Part shown: positions 1-8,813 of the stretch, piece by piece
Layout of the letters: every line of letters starts with the position of its first letter
Position numbering within the stretch: the stretch's first letter is position 1
Assembly (NCBI RefSeq): GCF_014195095.1
Contig: NZ_JACIBC010000002.1
Location: 620,001 to 684,000 of the forward strand
DNA length: 64,000 bases
Direction of reading: 5' to 3'
Source of the DNA: Rhizobium sp. BK602
GTDB taxonomy: Bacteria; Pseudomonadota; Alphaproteobacteria; Rhizobiales; Rhizobiaceae
Notes under the pieces: model-generated
Told to the model about the DNA's origin: nothing
The model's input: the letters and a program-made list of their open reading frames with translations, nothing else
Databases searched by the model: none
Made by a program: the position numbers and the translations under genes

Positions 1-4
1 CGTA

Positions 5-1549
5 TTGAGTAACATGGCTGGCAGGGCAGGAGCCCTCGTGGACCGGGCAGGCGAAAGCTGGCTCTCCCGGACAAGCGGGAACGGCGAGGTCCGTGGACAG
101 GAGTTGACGATCCTGCGCCGGCTCGCGCTTGCCTCCTCCGTGGCGCTCGTCGCCGTTCCGGCGGGTCTCTCCTTCATCACCAGCCCGGCCGTGGCGCTGC
201 CGGCCGGCGTTGCCACCGTCTGCGCCGCTTTCCTGTTCTCCGCCGTCGGCAGCATCGCCCTTTCACGCCTGCGGCCCGTTTCGACAGCCGTCGAGGCCGT
301 CGTCGTCGAACATCGCGATCTGATGCTGGAGGCTGCCAGCGGTCTCGTTCTCCTGTTCGATCCGCAAGGCAGCGTCACCGCCATCGGCGGCCGCGATCGT
401 GCCGAATTCCTGAGCTGGATGCGCGATCCCACCGGCCGCGGCCTCATCGAGCAGGTCCACATCTCCGATCGCATTCTCTTCCTGCAGGCCGTCGATACGC
501 TTCGCCAGGGACGCGATGGCCTCAGCGTCGATCTGCGTCTGGAACGCTCCGCCGTTGTCGAAGGCAGCGATCAGTTCATTCATATCCGCATGGAGATGAG
601 CGCGCGGCGCGATGGCGAGGGACGGCTGACGGGGATCGTCAGCCAGTCGCGCGATATTTCCGACGATCAGCGGCTGCGCGACGAGGCGGCTCGCAAGACC
701 GCCGAGGCGGAATCGGCCAATGACGCCAAATCACGCTTTCTGGCCGCCGTCAGCCACGAGCTGCGCACGCCGCTCAATGCCATTCTCGGCTTTTCGGACA
801 TTCTGAGCGGCGAATATTTCGGCAAGCTCGAAAACAATAGACAACGCGAATATGTCAGCCTGATCCGTCAGTCCGGCGCGCATCTGCTGTCGGTGGTCAA
901 CACCATGCTCGACATGAGCAAGATCGAGGCCGGCCGCTACGAGCTCATGCCAGAACCCTTCCCGATCGAAGCGTCGATCGGTGCCTGCGAAGCCATGCTG
1001 GCGCTGCAGGCGAAGGAAAAGGGGCTGACGCTGACGAGCCGCGTGCAGCGCGGCCTCGGCGATATCGTCGCCGACCAGCGCGCCATCCAGCAGATTCTCA
1101 TCAACCTCGTCGGCAACGCCATCAAGTTCACCGATGCCGGCGGCGCGGTGACCGTGGATGCGGCCATGGCCGATGGCATGCTGAAGCTTTGCGTCAGCGA
1201 TACCGGCATCGGCATCGAGACCGATCGGCTCGCCTCGCTCGGCCAGCCCTTCGTGCAGATCCAGAACGATTATACCCGCCGCTATGCCGGCACCGGCCTT
1301 GGCCTGTCGCTGGTCAAGGGGCTGGTGGCATTGCATGGCGGCAGCTTTGCCATTGCCAGCGCTCCCGGCGAGGGTACGATGATCACCATCCTTATCCCGC
1401 TCGACGGTTCCGGCGTTGTGACGGCTCAGCAGCCTGTGGATGCCAGCCGCACGGTCGATTTTCCGCCACGTCTGAAGCATAATCTGGAGATGAATGGAAA
1501 GCGAAAAGAGGAAGAGATGAATGGCCCCGCAAAAGCGAAAATCGCCTAA
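5..1549 (+). CDS. Sensor histidine kinase, DivJ/PleC-like (5' end may be cut)
   Basis: Membrane-bound histidine kinase of 514 visible residues. Two hydrophobic segments (about 40-58 and 63-83) are followed by a PAS-like sensor region (about 105-220), a short coiled coil and a HisKA domain with the phospho-acceptor His251 in SHELRTPLNAILGF. The HATPase domain shows the N box (NLVGNAIKFTDAGG), DTGIGI and GTGLGLSLVKG. The HisKA sequence, with DMSKIEAGRYEL, is typical of the DivJ/PleC/PdhS kinases that act on DivK in alphaproteobacteria. The frame is open to the left edge; the first codons here are TTG at 5 and ATG at 14, so the true start may lie outside. The next gene overlaps its 3' end by 29 nt, suggesting co-transcription. 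DivJ is a reasonable guess because PleC lies 23 kb away, but the paralogue cannot be fixed from this sequence alone. Confidence 0.85.
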   Translation: MSNMAGRAGALVDRAGESWLSRTSGNGEVRGQELTILRRLALASSVALVAVPAGLSFITSPAVALPAGVATVCAAFLFSAVGSIALSRLRPVSTAVEAVVVEHRDLMLEAASGLVLLFDPQGSVTAIGGRDRAEFLSWMRDPTGRGLIEQVHISDRILFLQAVDTLRQGRDGLSVDLRLERSAVVEGSDQFIHIRMEMSARRDGEGRLTGIVSQSRDISDDQRLRDEAARKTAEAESANDAKSRFLAAVSHELRTPLNAILGFSDILSGEYFGKLENNRQREYVSLIRQSGAHLLSVVNTMLDMSKIEAGRYELMPEPFPIEASIGACEAMLALQAKEKGLTLTSRVQRGLGDIVADQRAIQQILINLVGNAIKFTDAGGAVTVDAAMADGMLKLCVSDTGIGIETDRLASLGQPFVQIQNDYTRRYAGTGLGLSLVKGLVALHGGSFAIASAPGEGTMITILIPLDGSGVVTAQQPVDASRTVDFPPRLKHNLEMNGKRKEEEMNGPAKAKIA

Positions 1550-2357
1550 GGGAAAGGGCAGGGGCGGGCGCAAGCAGCCTGGCCTGGCTTCCCGGGGGGC
1601 GGTTGCCGTTGGCAGCCTTGGCCTGCGCGGCGCCGGCGCGCTGGGTGGCCTTGGCGTGCGCGGTGCCGGTGCGCTGGCCAACCTGTTCGGTGGCGTTGTC
1701 GGCCGGCATCCGGCCGCGGCCGGCGGCGTGGCGGTCTTTGTCGCGGTCTTCGGTTTCGTCACCGCCAACGCACTCTGGTATCAGGCGGGCACGCATCCGT
1801 CGCCGCTGCTGCGCACGCGTGATCCGGCAGCTCCCTACCAGATTCCGGGTCGAAAAGCCTTCCTGAACGCACAGCAGGCCGACGCCGGCAATGTCACGAC
1901 ATTCCGAATCGAACGGCAGGACACGGAAACGCCGGACGCTGCCACCGCCGATCGGCAGGCCGTCGCGGCTGCGGCTCCGGCTGCCAGCCCGGCCGCCCGC
2001 GCGGTCAGCAAGCCGACGGTGGCCGCGGTTCCTGTCGAACGGCCCGTCAACGTCTCCGCGGATGCATCGGCCATCGATCCCGTTGCCGCCGCCATCCGCA
2101 GCGCCGAGAAGGATGTCGGCAAAAGCAGGGCCGCGCCCAAGAGCGCGCCGAACGACGCGGTCAATACCGTCAACATGGTGATGCAGATCCAGAAGGGCCT
2201 GAGCAACATCGCCTATAGCAATGTCAGCGTCGACGGCGTTGCCGGCGAGCAGACCAAGGCGGCCATCCGCCGTTTCCAGAAGCATTACCGCCTGCCGGAA
2301 ACCGGCGAGCCCGACATGGCCGTCCTAAAGAAGCTGCAGGATATCGGCGCGCTTTGA
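1521..2357 (+). CDS. Membrane-anchored peptidoglycan-binding-domain protein
   Basis: Protein of 278 residues. It opens with a very basic stretch (MAPQKRKSPKGKGRGGRK), then a Gly/Ala-rich segment, then one transmembrane helix at about 62-85. A long Ala/Pro-rich, probably disordered periplasmic linker leads to a C-terminal PG_binding_1 domain (about 212-276: IQKGLSNIAYSNVSVDGVAG, then AIRRFQKHYRLPETGEPD). The topology suggests a cytoplasmic tail, an anchor and a periplasmic domain that binds the cell wall. The start overlaps the histidine kinase gene, so the two are probably translated from one message. The role is unknown; a link between cell-cycle kinase and envelope is an inference from position. 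Confidence 0.8.
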   Translation: MAPQKRKSPKGKGRGGRKQPGLASRGAVAVGSLGLRGAGALGGLGVRGAGALANLFGGVVGRHPAAAGGVAVFVAVFGFVTANALWYQAGTHPSPLLRTRDPAAPYQIPGRKAFLNAQQADAGNVTTFRIERQDTETPDAATADRQAVAAAAPAASPAARAVSKPTVAAVPVERPVNVSADASAIDPVAAAIRSAEKDVGKSRAAPKSAPNDAVNTVNMVMQIQKGLSNIAYSNVSVDGVAGEQTKAAIRRFQKHYRLPETGEPDMAVLKKLQDIGAL

Positions 2358-2405
2358 TGAGCGCCGTCAATTGCCCTGTCGGCGGCCGGTCGTTATAGCT
2401 CAGCC

Positions 2406-2750
2406 ATGAGATTGCGTAGCGACATCTTCGTTTCCGCCCTGACCCGCCGCCTGTTCGGCCGCGGCGATTTCGCCGCTGTCGAACACAAGGGCTCGGATGC
2501 GGCGGGAGCGATCTTCATCCGCCAGCGTTTTCGCGACGGGCTGGAAACGCTTTACGCGCCGGCGCCACAGAGCTTTTTCGATGAGGAAGAGAGCGGGGCG
2601 CGGCTGTTCGAAATCCGCCTGGAGCGCAAGGACCCCGAAGAGATCAGGCATATGCTCGACCGGGAGCTGAAATTCGATCCAGACCTTTGGATCATCGAGC
2701 TGGAGACGGACGATATCGGCGATATCGTGCCGCTGGCCGAGCAAGGTTAA
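2406..2750 (+). CDS. DUF1491 family protein
   Basis: Small cytoplasmic protein of 114 residues with no signal peptide or membrane segment. The sequence (MRLRSDIFVSALTRRLFGRG, then GAIFIRQRF, LYAPAPQSFFDEEE and DPDLWIIELE) fits DUF1491, a family of short alphaproteobacterial proteins without a known function. It lies 48 nt after the peptidoglycan-binding gene on the same strand, probably the last gene of that transcript. Its stop is 8 nt from the stop of the convergent DUF2336 gene. Confidence 0.8.
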   Translation: MRLRSDIFVSALTRRLFGRGDFAAVEHKGSDAAGAIFIRQRFRDGLETLYAPAPQSFFDEEESGARLFEIRLERKDPEEIRHMLDRELKFDPDLWIIELETDDIGDIVPLAEQG

Positions 2751-2758
2751 AACCCGCT

Positions 2759-3712
2759 TCAGCGCCGGCTGACGACGCGCAACTCGCGGATCGGGCTGGC
2801 CCTGGGACCGAAGAGCGGTGCGTCGCGCTTCTGTTCCGGCGGCAGGTAGGTGTAGCTGTCGGCACGGCGCCAGGCTTCGACGCGCGCATGGCTCTCCTCG
2901 GCATCGATGTCATCCAGGACAAGCCAGGCGCGGCTGACGCTGCCATGGCGTTCGGCCAGCTGCGGATAGAAGCGCTCCAGCGCGTAGACGGCATCGGCAA
3001 AGCCCATGCCGAGGCTCACCAGCGTCAGCGCCAGTTGCTGGCCGGACGTATCGAGCATGATGCGCTCGGCGAGCCAGCGGCTGGATGACAGCGCATCGGC
3101 GAGCGTGGCGGCGAACTGCTGCGCCTCGCGCTCGCGGGCGAACCGCACCAGCAGGGCCTCCTGCGCGTCGGAGAGATTGCGCAGACCGAGCCGGTCGGTG
3201 TCGTCCCTGGCGAGATGGCGGGCGATCTGCTTGATCTTCTGCCGCAGGACCTCCTCGCGGGCCAGTCGTTCGGCCTCGGGATCGGGAATGCTTGCCGTGA
3301 GATCGAGCGCGGCCGTTGGCTGGGCCGCTGCCGTCTCGGCTATGGTCATGCCGCGTTCGGGCTCCGCCTGATGCAGGCTGACGAGGGCATCGATGACCTT
3401 CGGAGAGAGCGAGGAACGGCGAACGATGGCTTTTGCATGCGCCGCACCCTGGGTGCGGGCGATGGTGATCAGCGTGTCGTCGTCGATCGCCTGCGAGCTG
3501 GTCAGAAACGGCGCGGCGATGGCGATCGGTTGACAGCCGATGAAGAGGGCGACGGCCTGCGGCACGGTCGGGCATTGCGAAAGCGCTGCAACCGCCTGGC
3601 GCTTTGCTTCGTCGCTCGATGCCTGGAAGAGGGGCGTAAAGAGCTCGGCAAACTGACGCAGCTCCGACTTGGATGGATGGTTCATGCCTTCGAAGCTGGT
3701 GACCGTTGCCAT
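2759..3712 (-). CDS. DUF2336 domain protein
   Basis: Mostly alpha-helical protein of about 317 residues from the ATG at 3712 (MATVTSFEGMNHPSKSELRQ). An in-frame upstream ATG at 3787 would add 25 basic residues that look less natural. Repeated helical units such as AVALFIGCQPIAIAAPFLTS and LITIARTQGAAHAKAIVRR match DUF2336, a rhizobial/alphaproteobacterial family with HEAT-like helical repeats and no known function. No signal peptide or transmembrane segment is visible. It is a single gene convergent with DUF1491. Confidence 0.75.
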   Translation of the reverse strand: MATVTSFEGMNHPSKSELRQFAELFTPLFQASSDEAKRQAVAALSQCPTVPQAVALFIGCQPIAIAAPFLTSSQAIDDDTLITIARTQGAAHAKAIVRRSSLSPKVIDALVSLHQAEPERGMTIAETAAAQPTAALDLTASIPDPEAERLAREEVLRQKIKQIARHLARDDTDRLGLRNLSDAQEALLVRFAREREAQQFAATLADALSSSRWLAERIMLDTSGQQLALTLVSLGMGFADAVYALERFYPQLAERHGSVSRAWLVLDDIDAEESHARVEAWRRADSYTYLPPEQKRDAPLFGPRASPIRELRVVSRR

Positions 3713-4175
3713 CAGGACCACATCCTTCTTGCGGACGGTCGCTGGCTCTTCCAGATCTCGAAATCGGTCACGCACGCCAACACCCATACTGATACGCGAA
3801 ACAAAGAACGGGAGCCGGATCGCCGGGCCTATCCGCGAACCTTCTTCCGCCGAGCCGAGATGCGCTTTGATCTTGCGCGCCCGCTGCTGTGGGTGCCGGA
3901 AGGGTCGTAGGCAGTCCTGATCAGGCTTTGTTGGAAGAGTAAGGCGTGCAGGGTTAACGCTTGGTGAAAACTTTATTAAAATCCAAATAAAAACTGCGCG
4001 TTAGACTTGCGGCGGCTTTCGGCGGGATTTGTTGCGGATCGCCTTGATAGCCTTGCCCGCAGCCGGCCTGCCGTCACATTCCAAGGCGATGTGGTGTTTG
4101 GCGCTTTTCAACCTATGGGAGATTTGTCGCCGATGTTGGCGGATCGACGGCGGAGGTTCTCTCCGTGGACGTCCG
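3713..4175. other. Intergenic stretch, no gene recognised
   Basis: About 460 nt upstream of the DUF2336 gene. The part near 3950-4000 is A/T-rich (AAACTTTATTAAAATCC) and may carry promoter elements. Short open frames here have no start signals or composition that would support a gene. I see no terminator hairpin. Confidence 0.4.
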
Positions 4176-4382
4176 TCAAAGCCCCTTGTGCTCGCGCAAT
4201 GCCATGAGCAGCTTCTCGGAGGTGTTGTATCCGGATTGAAACAGGCCGAGCGCCGCCGTTGCCGCGAACTGGGCCTCGGTGCTCCTGATGTCTATCCTCT
4301 TCTCAAGGCACCATCTATCGAGCGCGCCCCGCAGCACGGTGACGTCTTCGGGAGAGAAGAAGGAATTGGCCGTCGTTGACAT
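4176..4382 (-). CDS. Small hypothetical protein (68 residues)
   Basis: The protein reads MSTTANSFFSPEDVTVLRGA, then DRWCLEKRIDIRSTEAQFAA and ends in LLMALREHKGL. It looks like a soluble helical protein without signal or membrane segment. The balanced residue use and amphipathic helices are unlike an accidental frame, and I believe similar short proteins occur in other rhizobia, but I cannot name the family. It stands alone with A/T-rich DNA upstream, so it probably has its own promoter. Confidence 0.6.
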   Translation of the reverse strand: MSTTANSFFSPEDVTVLRGALDRWCLEKRIDIRSTEAQFAATAALGLFQSGYNTSEKLLMALREHKGL

Positions 4383-4902
4383 TGCCCGCCCTCTATTTCG
4401 CCCGTTACATTACGTTAATTTTTCGTTACCGCAAATAATATTTGCGTGACGCTTTTCTGCAACGAGCGGCCGCCATGAAAATTCATGGAAATCCGGCTCA
4501 GATTGATTAATAGTATGATTTTTCAATGTTTTACAGCCTATGCGCTTCATATATTTTTTATATCGCATATGAAACCAAATTCAGCCCTTCCGCGTTTATC
4601 AGCCACGATGCCACGCATGCTCGCGGCAGGGCGTGGCAATGATTAGCATTCTGTTAACCACAGTATGTCTGAATTCGGGTGAAAACGGCGATTTGCATAG
4701 TTTGGTCGCATGATGGTTCGCATGGAAGCCACAGTTCGGCGTCCATGTCACGGTGTCCAGGAAATACCGTGAGAAGGCGTGCATCTCCTTTGTCGGCTCC
4801 GCGGGTGCGGAAAGATCGAAGGGCACGCTAGCCCGCACGAATGGCGGGCAGGGTGAAATCAGTCGCAAGTTCATCCGTCTCAGGTTGTAAATGGAGACGA
4901 GA
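4383..4902. other. A/T-rich intergenic region
   Basis: About 520 nt between two small genes. The stretch 4400-4600 is markedly A/T-rich for this genome and probably holds the promoter of the minus-strand small gene. A possible 131-residue minus-strand frame (4599-4994) has no recognisable domain, is rich in Arg/Pro/His and overlaps the better-supported small gene at 4903, so I do not call it. Confidence 0.4.
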
Positions 4903-5070
4903 ATGGCAAAGATCATATCCCTTTCGGACCGACGATCGCGGTTACCGCGGCGCGTCCCGAAGGAGCCGGCCGAAGCGAAGATTCTTCTCTTCACCGGCGT
5001 GCGCTATGAGCGCCTTGAGGTCGACTCCCATCGTCCGGGAGCAGGACCCCAGCGGGCAAAGGGCAAATAG
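4903..5070 (+). CDS. Small basic protein (55 residues)
   Basis: An ATG at 4903 follows a Shine-Dalgarno-like GGAGACGAGA and opens a 55-residue frame beginning MAKIISLSDRRSRLPRRVPK and continuing AEAKILLFTGVRYERLE before a Pro/Gly/Lys-rich tail. The short beta-like core 'AKILLFTGVRYER' resembles small rhizobial proteins of about 60 residues that I have seen annotated as hypothetical. No membrane segment or signal peptide. Function unknown. The ribosome-binding site and the conserved-looking core are the reasons for calling it. Confidence 0.6.
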   Translation: MAKIISLSDRRSRLPRRVPKEPAEAKILLFTGVRYERLEVDSHRPGAGPQRAKGK

Positions 5071-5193
5071 CCCGCATATAGGTCGGCCTGTCCAGCCGGC
5101 ATCACGCCGCCAGAGCGGCCCCGGTTTCGCGGCTCGAACCACGATATGCCGGCGGTCAGCCGCTCGGCTTTCTTCAGCCCTTCGATTTGATCG

Positions 5194-5742
5194 TCATTGC
5201 CCGTCGAACGCATCGCAGCCGGCTTCCGACAGGAAGTTCCGGGCGGCATCGTCGAAGCTTGCCTCGGGCGCCATGGTGCGCAACACGACATAACCTTCGG
5301 CGCGCGGCACCTCGACGAGGATCGATTGCGTGAGCGACGGCGGCAGCGCCTTGCGGATGCCGGTCAGCTGGATCGGCGAGGCGAGCAGCAGGTCGAGCAT
5401 GCCGCCGACAGAGGTGCGGTCGCTCATGCTGAACACCTCGTTGGAGGCGGCGTCGTAGACGGACAGCGACCAGAACGGCACCTGGCCCTTGGCGGTCAGG
5501 CGGATCGGCTGCGTTCCGATATCGAAGGCGCAGACAGCGGTGCGGATATAGGGATCGCTGTTGGAAAGCCCGGCATCGTCATCCTTGTCGTCAAGCGTAT
5601 AGAAATGGTTCTCGTCGCCCTCGTCCTCGATGCGGGTATAGGCGTCGCGGTCGGAAAAATGCGGCAGGGACAGGATGATGATCAGATGCAGCAGCGCAGC
5701 GCCGAGCAATCCGGTCAGGATGGCGAAGACGGTCCTAAACAT
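5194..5742 (-). CDS. DUF1254-like periplasmic/membrane protein
   Basis: Protein of 182 residues starting MFRTVFAILTGLLGAALLHL, an N-terminal signal anchor, followed by an acidic segment and a globular region with TAVCAFDIGTQPIRLTAKGQ and PFWSLSVYDAASNEVFSMSD. This looks like the DUF1254 fold that normally accompanies DUF1214. Its ATG overlaps the end of the DUF1214 gene by 8 nt, so the two are translationally coupled; together they resemble the two domains of the larger DUF1254-DUF1214 proteins. Biochemical role unknown. The frame is open further upstream to 5988, but that part is the shadow of the neighbour. Confidence 0.7.
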   Translation of the reverse strand: MFRTVFAILTGLLGAALLHLIIILSLPHFSDRDAYTRIEDEGDENHFYTLDDKDDDAGLSNSDPYIRTAVCAFDIGTQPIRLTAKGQVPFWSLSVYDAASNEVFSMSDRTSVGGMLDLLLASPIQLTGIRKALPPSLTQSILVEVPRAEGYVVLRTMAPEASFDDAARNFLSEAGCDAFDGQ

Positions 5743-6322
5743 GGCCGCACCCGATTTTCTCGAGCTTCGGCATCGACAGGTCGACCAGGCCGGAATTGCC
5801 GGCGGCCGGTGTGTCGAGCAGCGTCCACACCAGCCGGACATTGCCGGAAGCCGGCAGCGCCAGCCAGTTGCCGGCTTGCGCCTCCGGCGAAACGGTGATG
5901 ACGAAGCTTGAATCGGGATTGCGCAGCACCACCCAGGAATTGATCGCCGAGGGCCTGCCCGGCAACGCCTGTAACGGTTCGCCGTCATTGCCGGCGATGA
6001 ACAGCGTCCACAGCCGCGCCGGCGGCGTCTGCCCGCTGATGCGATAGGTGCAGCCGGCCGTCAGCCGCCCGCCGCCGTCATCCTCGGAGGCGGTGAAGGA
6101 CAGCCCCTCCGCCGTGCCGTAGAGCAAGCGGCCGGCGCGGGCGCGATGTGACTTGGCGTAAGGGTCGGCATCCGCCGTGTGCATGTCCGGAAATGCCTGC
6201 CAAGCACCGAGCTTGATCGCACCGAAACCCGATGTCGCATCCAGCGCGAAAATCGTGAACACGATCCCGCCGCCAAAGGCGAGCACCAGCGAAAGCGCAA
6301 CAAGAAGGGGAACCCGGAACAC
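5735..6322 (-). CDS. DUF1214 domain protein
   Basis: Protein of 195 residues. It starts with a hydrophobic segment (MFRVPLLVALSLVLAFGGGI) acting as signal anchor; the rest is exported. Residues from about 40 onward match DUF1214 (YGTAEGLSFTASEDD, LTAGCTYRISGQTPPARLWT, NSWVVLRNPDSSFVITVSPE, GNWLALPASGNVRLVWTLLD). It is the first gene of a two-gene operon with the DUF1254-like partner. In rhizobial genomes I know such short paired versions; their substrate is not established. Confidence 0.8.
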   Translation of the reverse strand: MFRVPLLVALSLVLAFGGGIVFTIFALDATSGFGAIKLGAWQAFPDMHTADADPYAKSHRARAGRLLYGTAEGLSFTASEDDGGGRLTAGCTYRISGQTPPARLWTLFIAGNDGEPLQALPGRPSAINSWVVLRNPDSSFVITVSPEAQAGNWLALPASGNVRLVWTLLDTPAAGNSGLVDLSMPKLEKIGCGHV

Positions 6323-6462
6323 CCTAAGATCGTCCTTATGACCAATCAGGTGGCGATTTATCCCTGATTCTGACGGCAGGGGAAAGGGTTAGTCGGTTGA
6401 TTGCTGTCGTTGCGACGTGAAATACAGGCCCATCACGCATTGCGTTATGCCGCCGGCCCGGC

Positions 6463-8658
6463 TTATTCCGCCGTCGCCACCTTCTGTGTGGCAAGGGGCG
6501 CGGCGGTCTTCAGCTTCTCGCCGAGATCGCGCAGGATCTTGGTGGAATCCACCGATAGCGAGCGCGGACGGATGAGTGGCGGCAGGGTGTTTTCCGGCGT
6601 ATCGGCCGGTTTTTTGGCGGCGACCGTCTGCGGCTTCTGCGCCGGGAATGGATTGTCGAGGCCGGGGATCGGCTTCAGCACGATGCCTTGATGGGCATAG
6701 TCCATGATCTTCTTAAAGGTCATGGCCGGCAGCGTACCGCCCGTCATGTTGTTGGTGGAAGTGTAGTCGTCGTTGCCGAACCAGACGGCGCAGGTGTAGT
6801 TGCCGCTGAAGCCGATGAACCAGGCGTCGCGATAGGCCTGCGTCGTGCCGGTCTTGCCGCCGACGAGGATGCCGCGGTCGAGCGCCGCCCTGCGGCCCGT
6901 GCCGGCGAGCGGGATCTGGATCAGCATCTGGTTCATATAGGCCGTCGCCTGTTCGGTCAGGACGCGCTTGGCCGGCGGCTCGTCGTGACTGAAATCATAA
7001 AGCACCTTGCCGTCATAGCCGACGATCTGCCCGATGCCATGGCGGCGGGACTGCAGGCCGTCGGCCGGGAAGACGGCATAGGCCGTCGCCTGGTCGAGCA
7101 CAGTCACTTCCGATGTGCCGATCGGAATGGTCTTGTCGTTGCGGATCGGCGTTTCCACGCCCATGGCCTTGGCCATGTCGCGGATTGGCTGGATGCCAAA
7201 CTTCTCCTTGGCGAGGCGTACCGGGATGGTGTTGATCGATTGTGCGATCGCTGTCGTCAGCGTCACCTTCCCGGCGTAGCGGTTTTCATAGTTGTGCGGG
7301 CTCCAGTTGCCCCAGGTGATCGGCGCATCGACGATGGTGGAGGTCGGCGTCATGCCCTTCTCCATTGCGACGGAATAGGTGTAGATCTTGAAGGAGGAGC
7401 CCGGCTGGCGCAGTGCCTTGGTGGCACGGTTGAACTGGCTCTCGCCGTAATCCCGGCCGCCGACCATGGCACGCACCGCGCCGCCGTTTTCGATGACGAC
7501 CGTGGCGCCCTGCTTGGCATGATACCGCTCGCCATATTCCATCAGGCTGGATTCGACCGAATCCTCCGCCGCCTTCTGCAGCCCCATGTCGATGGTCGTG
7601 CGCACGATCAGGGACCGCTCGGGGAAACGCGCGGCCAGCCGCTGCACTTCGTCGAAGGCCCAGTCGAGGAAGAAATCCGGGGACTCGATCTGGGCGCGGT
7701 CGACGACGGAAGCGGGGTTGCGCCGCGCGGCGATCACCTGTCCCTCGGTCATCAGCCCGCTCTGCACGAGATTGGAAAGCACGTCGTTGGCACGGGCGCG
7801 GGCGGCCGGCAGGTTGACATGCGGCGCATATTTCGCCGGCGCCTTGAACAGCCCCGCCAGCATCGCCGCCTCGGCGAGATTGACGTCGCTGATGTTCTTC
7901 CCGAAGTAGAATTGCGCCGCCGCCGCCGCGCCGAAGGTGCCGCCGCCCATATAGGTGCGGTCGAGATAGAGGCTGAGGATTTCCTTCTTGGAAAGATTGG
8001 CTTCCAGCCAGATGGCAAGGAAGGCCTCCTTGATCTTGCGGTCGATCGAGCGCTCGTTGCTGAGGAAGATATTCTTGGCGAGCTGCTGCGTCAGCGTCGA
8101 GCCGCCCTGGACGACGCCGCCGGCCTGGGCATTGACCGTCAGTGCCCGGAACAGGCCGATGACGTCGATGCCGAAATGGTCGAAGAAACGCCTATCCTCG
8201 GTCGCCAGCACCGCCTTGACGAAATAGTCGGGCAGCTGGTCCACAGGCACCGAATTTTCATGGATGATGCCGCGATGGCCGATGACGTTGCCGTAACGGT
8301 CAAGGAAGGTGACGGCGAAATTGCCGCGATTGCGCCAGTCGCCCTGCGTCGCCTCGAAAGCCGGCATGGCGAGCATCAGCATCACCACCGAGCCAGCCGT
8401 GCCGAGCGTCAGTCCTTCCCCGAGCAGCTCGAAAAATATGCGCTTCCAGCCGCGGGTGCGGAAGCGGCGAAAGAAGATGGTGATGTCTTCCCAAAGTTCG
8501 CCGAGACGAAAACCGGCGTTCCAAAGCGTGGAATCGATCCAGGAATCGATGCGCAGCAGGATATGCCGCTTCCGGCGCGGGCGGTTCTCCGCCTGGCCAT
8601 CCGGCTGCGCGTCGGGCTTGGTCTCCGGCCCGTTTTCCTGGTTGGATGGGTCTTCCAC
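6463..8658 (-). CDS. Penicillin-binding protein 1A, class A
   Basis: Bifunctional peptidoglycan synthase of 731 residues. A charged cytoplasmic tail (about 1-75) precedes one membrane anchor (about 77-100, GTAGSVVMLMLAMPAFEA). The GT51 transglycosylase domain shows ATEDRRFFDHFGID with its catalytic Glu, and QGGSTLTQQLAKNIF. The transpeptidase domain shows the serine motif in QPGSSFKIYTY, the SxN motif in AQSINT and the KTGTT motif in VGGKTGTTQAYRDAWFIGF. All catalytic motifs are intact. It polymerises lipid II and crosslinks peptides in the periplasm. It is a single gene transcribed away from the cysteine-cluster gene. It ends in a Pro/Lys/Ala-rich tail. Confidence 0.93.
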   Translation of the reverse strand: MEDPSNQENGPETKPDAQPDGQAENRPRRKRHILLRIDSWIDSTLWNAGFRLGELWEDITIFFRRFRTRGWKRIFFELLGEGLTLGTAGSVVMLMLAMPAFEATQGDWRNRGNFAVTFLDRYGNVIGHRGIIHENSVPVDQLPDYFVKAVLATEDRRFFDHFGIDVIGLFRALTVNAQAGGVVQGGSTLTQQLAKNIFLSNERSIDRKIKEAFLAIWLEANLSKKEILSLYLDRTYMGGGTFGAAAAAQFYFGKNISDVNLAEAAMLAGLFKAPAKYAPHVNLPAARARANDVLSNLVQSGLMTEGQVIAARRNPASVVDRAQIESPDFFLDWAFDEVQRLAARFPERSLIVRTTIDMGLQKAAEDSVESSLMEYGERYHAKQGATVVIENGGAVRAMVGGRDYGESQFNRATKALRQPGSSFKIYTYSVAMEKGMTPTSTIVDAPITWGNWSPHNYENRYAGKVTLTTAIAQSINTIPVRLAKEKFGIQPIRDMAKAMGVETPIRNDKTIPIGTSEVTVLDQATAYAVFPADGLQSRRHGIGQIVGYDGKVLYDFSHDEPPAKRVLTEQATAYMNQMLIQIPLAGTGRRAALDRGILVGGKTGTTQAYRDAWFIGFSGNYTCAVWFGNDDYTSTNNMTGGTLPAMTFKKIMDYAHQGIVLKPIPGLDNPFPAQKPQTVAAKKPADTPENTLPPLIRPRSLSVDSTKILRDLGEKLKTAAPLATQKVATAE

Positions 8659-8813
8659 GCTTTACTTCCCGACCACAATGCCTCGATTGCGTATTCCCTT
8701 GGGAGACGCAAAGCCTATCCTGTCATAGAATGGCACATTGAATAATTGGTTGATTTAGGGAAAAGAACAAGAGACATGCATGCCGCAGCCGGCTTTCCCG
8801 TGTCGGCGGCAGG

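Noticed and set aside
4415..4429. TTAA-N7-TTAC, one mismatch from the CtrA box TTAA-N7-TTAA, about 35 nt upstream of the small gene at 4176-4382
   Set aside because: One mismatch in A/T-rich DNA is expected by chance; no independent support for CtrA control of that gene.
4599..4994. 131-residue minus-strand frame in the A/T-rich region
   Set aside because: No ribosome-binding site or domain, and it overlaps the better-supported small gene at 4903.
6688..8745. Long plus-strand open frame (685 residues) opposite the penicillin-binding protein gene
   Set aside because: It mirrors a gene with all catalytic motifs, has Arg/Asp/Gly/Ala-heavy composition and no domain. High GC content creates such antisense frames.
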